DNA of 43,064 nucleotides from Desulfurococcaceae archaeon (GTDB lineage Archaea > Thermoproteota > Thermoprotei_A > Sulfolobales > Desulfurococcaceae): the NCBI GenBank assembly GCA_020833225.1, contig JAJHQS010000008.1, forward strand, positions 1 to 43,064, read 5' to 3'. Numbering within the stretch: position 1 is the stretch's first letter; each line of letters starts with the position of its first letter. The notes under the pieces are model-generated. The model was not told the origin of the DNA and did not search any database. It was given only the letters and a program-made list of their open reading frames with translations. Below are positions 42,496 to 43,064 of this stretch, in pieces. The position numbers and the translations under genes are program-made.

Positions 42496-42639
42496 TTATT
42501 CTTCTGCTATTATTACTGCGTGTACTTTTTTACCGTGTAGTGGTTTTATTTCAGCTTGGTATTTTGCTAATGGGTATAAGACTACTGTCCCACCTCTATA
42601 CTTTATCACAGAGCACTTTGCATATATGAATTTAGCCAA
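42496..42639 (-). CDS. Small protein divergent from the TnpB-like gene
   Basis: 47 residues from TTG 42639, four to five bases after GGTGGTGAT; a GTG at 42654 lies before the transcription start expected from the TATA box at 42671. The sequence AKFIYAKCSVIKYRGGTVVL then PLAKYQAEIKPLHGKKVHAV with IIAEE looks like a compact beta-rich protein, perhaps AbrB-like, with a short acidic end. It is shorter than usual gene-calling limits. Its head-to-head position with a transposon-type gene suggests a regulator or passenger, which is inference. Confidence 0.6.
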   Translation of the reverse strand: MAKFIYAKCSVIKYRGGTVVLYPLAKYQAEIKPLHGKKVHAVIIAEE

Positions 42640-42670
42640 TCTATCACCACCCACTAATACTGATAGATAC

Positions 42671-42679
42671 CTTTATAAA
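42671..42679. promoter_or_regulatory. Shared divergent TATA box
   Basis: CTTTATAAA reads as a TATA element in both directions. With 26-base spacing it places one start at about 42701 (the TTG of the TnpB-like gene, leaderless) and the other at about 42649 (ten bases before the small gene's TTG). Confidence 0.5.
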
Positions 42680-42700
42680 CCCTCACTATCAAAATATAAA

Positions 42701-43064
42701 TTGGTGAGCTACCCTGTGAAGGGTGAAGAGCCCACTGTTATTGAAGCCTTGAAGATGAAGGCTCTCCCCGAGGGTAGCTGTGACAATCTATTAGAGTTTC
42801 TGAGGCTCTACCGTGATGCAGTACAGTTAGTAGTTGACGGGATTTGGAGTATTAATGAGAAGCTCTCCAGGAGGAAGCTACACAAGCTATTCTACAACGA
42901 CTTAGTCTCCATGGGTTTTAGAGCACATCACGCTAAAGAGATATATGTCTATGCTAATAGTTTAGTGGAATCAGCTAGGAGTAATGGTGGTAGAAAACCA
43001 GTACTCAGAAAACTAAGTGCTAGAATAGATAAATATGATTACAAATTAGACTTAGACAACATGA
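42701..43064 (+). CDS. TnpB-like (IS200/IS605 OrfB family) protein, N-terminal part; runs off the window
   Basis: 121 codons to the end of the window, TTG or GTG start. The sequence has EALKMKALPEGSCDNLLEFL, then LYRDAVQLVVDGIWSINEKL, FRAHHAKEIYVYANSLVESA and RSNGGRKPVLRKLSARID. From memory this is the N-terminal wedge/helical domain of the crenarchaeal OrfB/TnpB group; its RuvC acidic residues and zinc finger would lie beyond the window. TnpB is an RNA-guided nuclease of IS200/IS605 elements, with its guide RNA at the 3' end. No TnpA is seen here. Confidence 0.6.
   Translation, partial: MVSYPVKGEEPTVIEALKMKALPEGSCDNLLEFLRLYRDAVQLVVDGIWSINEKLSRRKLHKLFYNDLVSMGFRAHHAKEIYVYANSLVESARSNGGRKPVLRKLSARIDKYDYKLDLDNM

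Noticed and set aside
1-43064. CRISPR array
   Set aside because: No regularly spaced repeats of 20-40 bases were seen on reading either strand.

Overview
The window reads as a hyperthermophilic crenarchaeon (Thermoproteota), most like the Desulfurococcales. Support from the sequence: a TATA-binding protein gene, an archaeal ATP-dependent DNA ligase, a GPN-loop GTPase, a DUF2070 membrane protein, archaeal TATA boxes (TTTAAATA, CTTTATAAA), frequent TTG and GTG starts behind GGTGA/GAGGTG ribosome sites, a tRNA-Lys(CTT) without encoded CCA, at least one C/D-box guide RNA, and AT-rich DNA. Genus and species are not determined.

Layout. 1-1.1 kb: end of a GNAT acetyltransferase, a small two-helix secreted protein resembling TrbC/VirB2-type archaeal pilins, a small possible DNA-binding protein, and a damaged 3' tRNA fragment that may be an old integration site. 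1.2-9.4 kb: MetRS beta-type tRNA-binding protein, PurB, a site-2 protease, Thi4, and IorA-IorB with a small coupled gene. 9.5-19.4 kb: tRNA-Lys, a metallophosphoesterase, a C/D-box sRNA on the minus strand, a membrane-anchored Lon-like protease, HtpX, TBP, DUF2070, GPN GTPase and DNA ligase. 19.6-26.7 kb: a second C/D-like RNA directly before a second, divergent Lon-like protease, then family-4 UDG, a CTP-dependent polyprenol-type kinase, a GtrA-fusion protein, a RecA/KaiC-type ATPase, an Lrp regulator and a CPAC thioredoxin-like protein.

27-31.5 kb is one minus-strand operon for a multisubunit flavin/iron-sulfur amine or imino-acid dehydrogenase (alpha, two-cluster ferredoxin-like, BFD-like, FAD beta) plus a membrane protein. 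31.9-38.2 kb, all plus strand, holds an unassigned PD-(D/E)XK-type nuclease, a SPASM radical SAM protein, a molybdopterin-binding-domain protein, and an overlapping three-gene ABC importer. 38.3-40.5 kb is a slipin/NfeD pair. The right end holds RpiB, a truncated glycosyltransferase, a small unannotated gene, and the start of a TnpB-like gene sharing a divergent promoter.

Most distinctive: the C/D RNAs, the paired extracellular Lon-like proteases with the same Ser-Lys spacing, the radical SAM/molybdopterin/ABC operon, the pilin-like gene beside a tRNA fragment, and the right-end mobile junction. Assignments are from motif reading and memory of the families; no searches were run.
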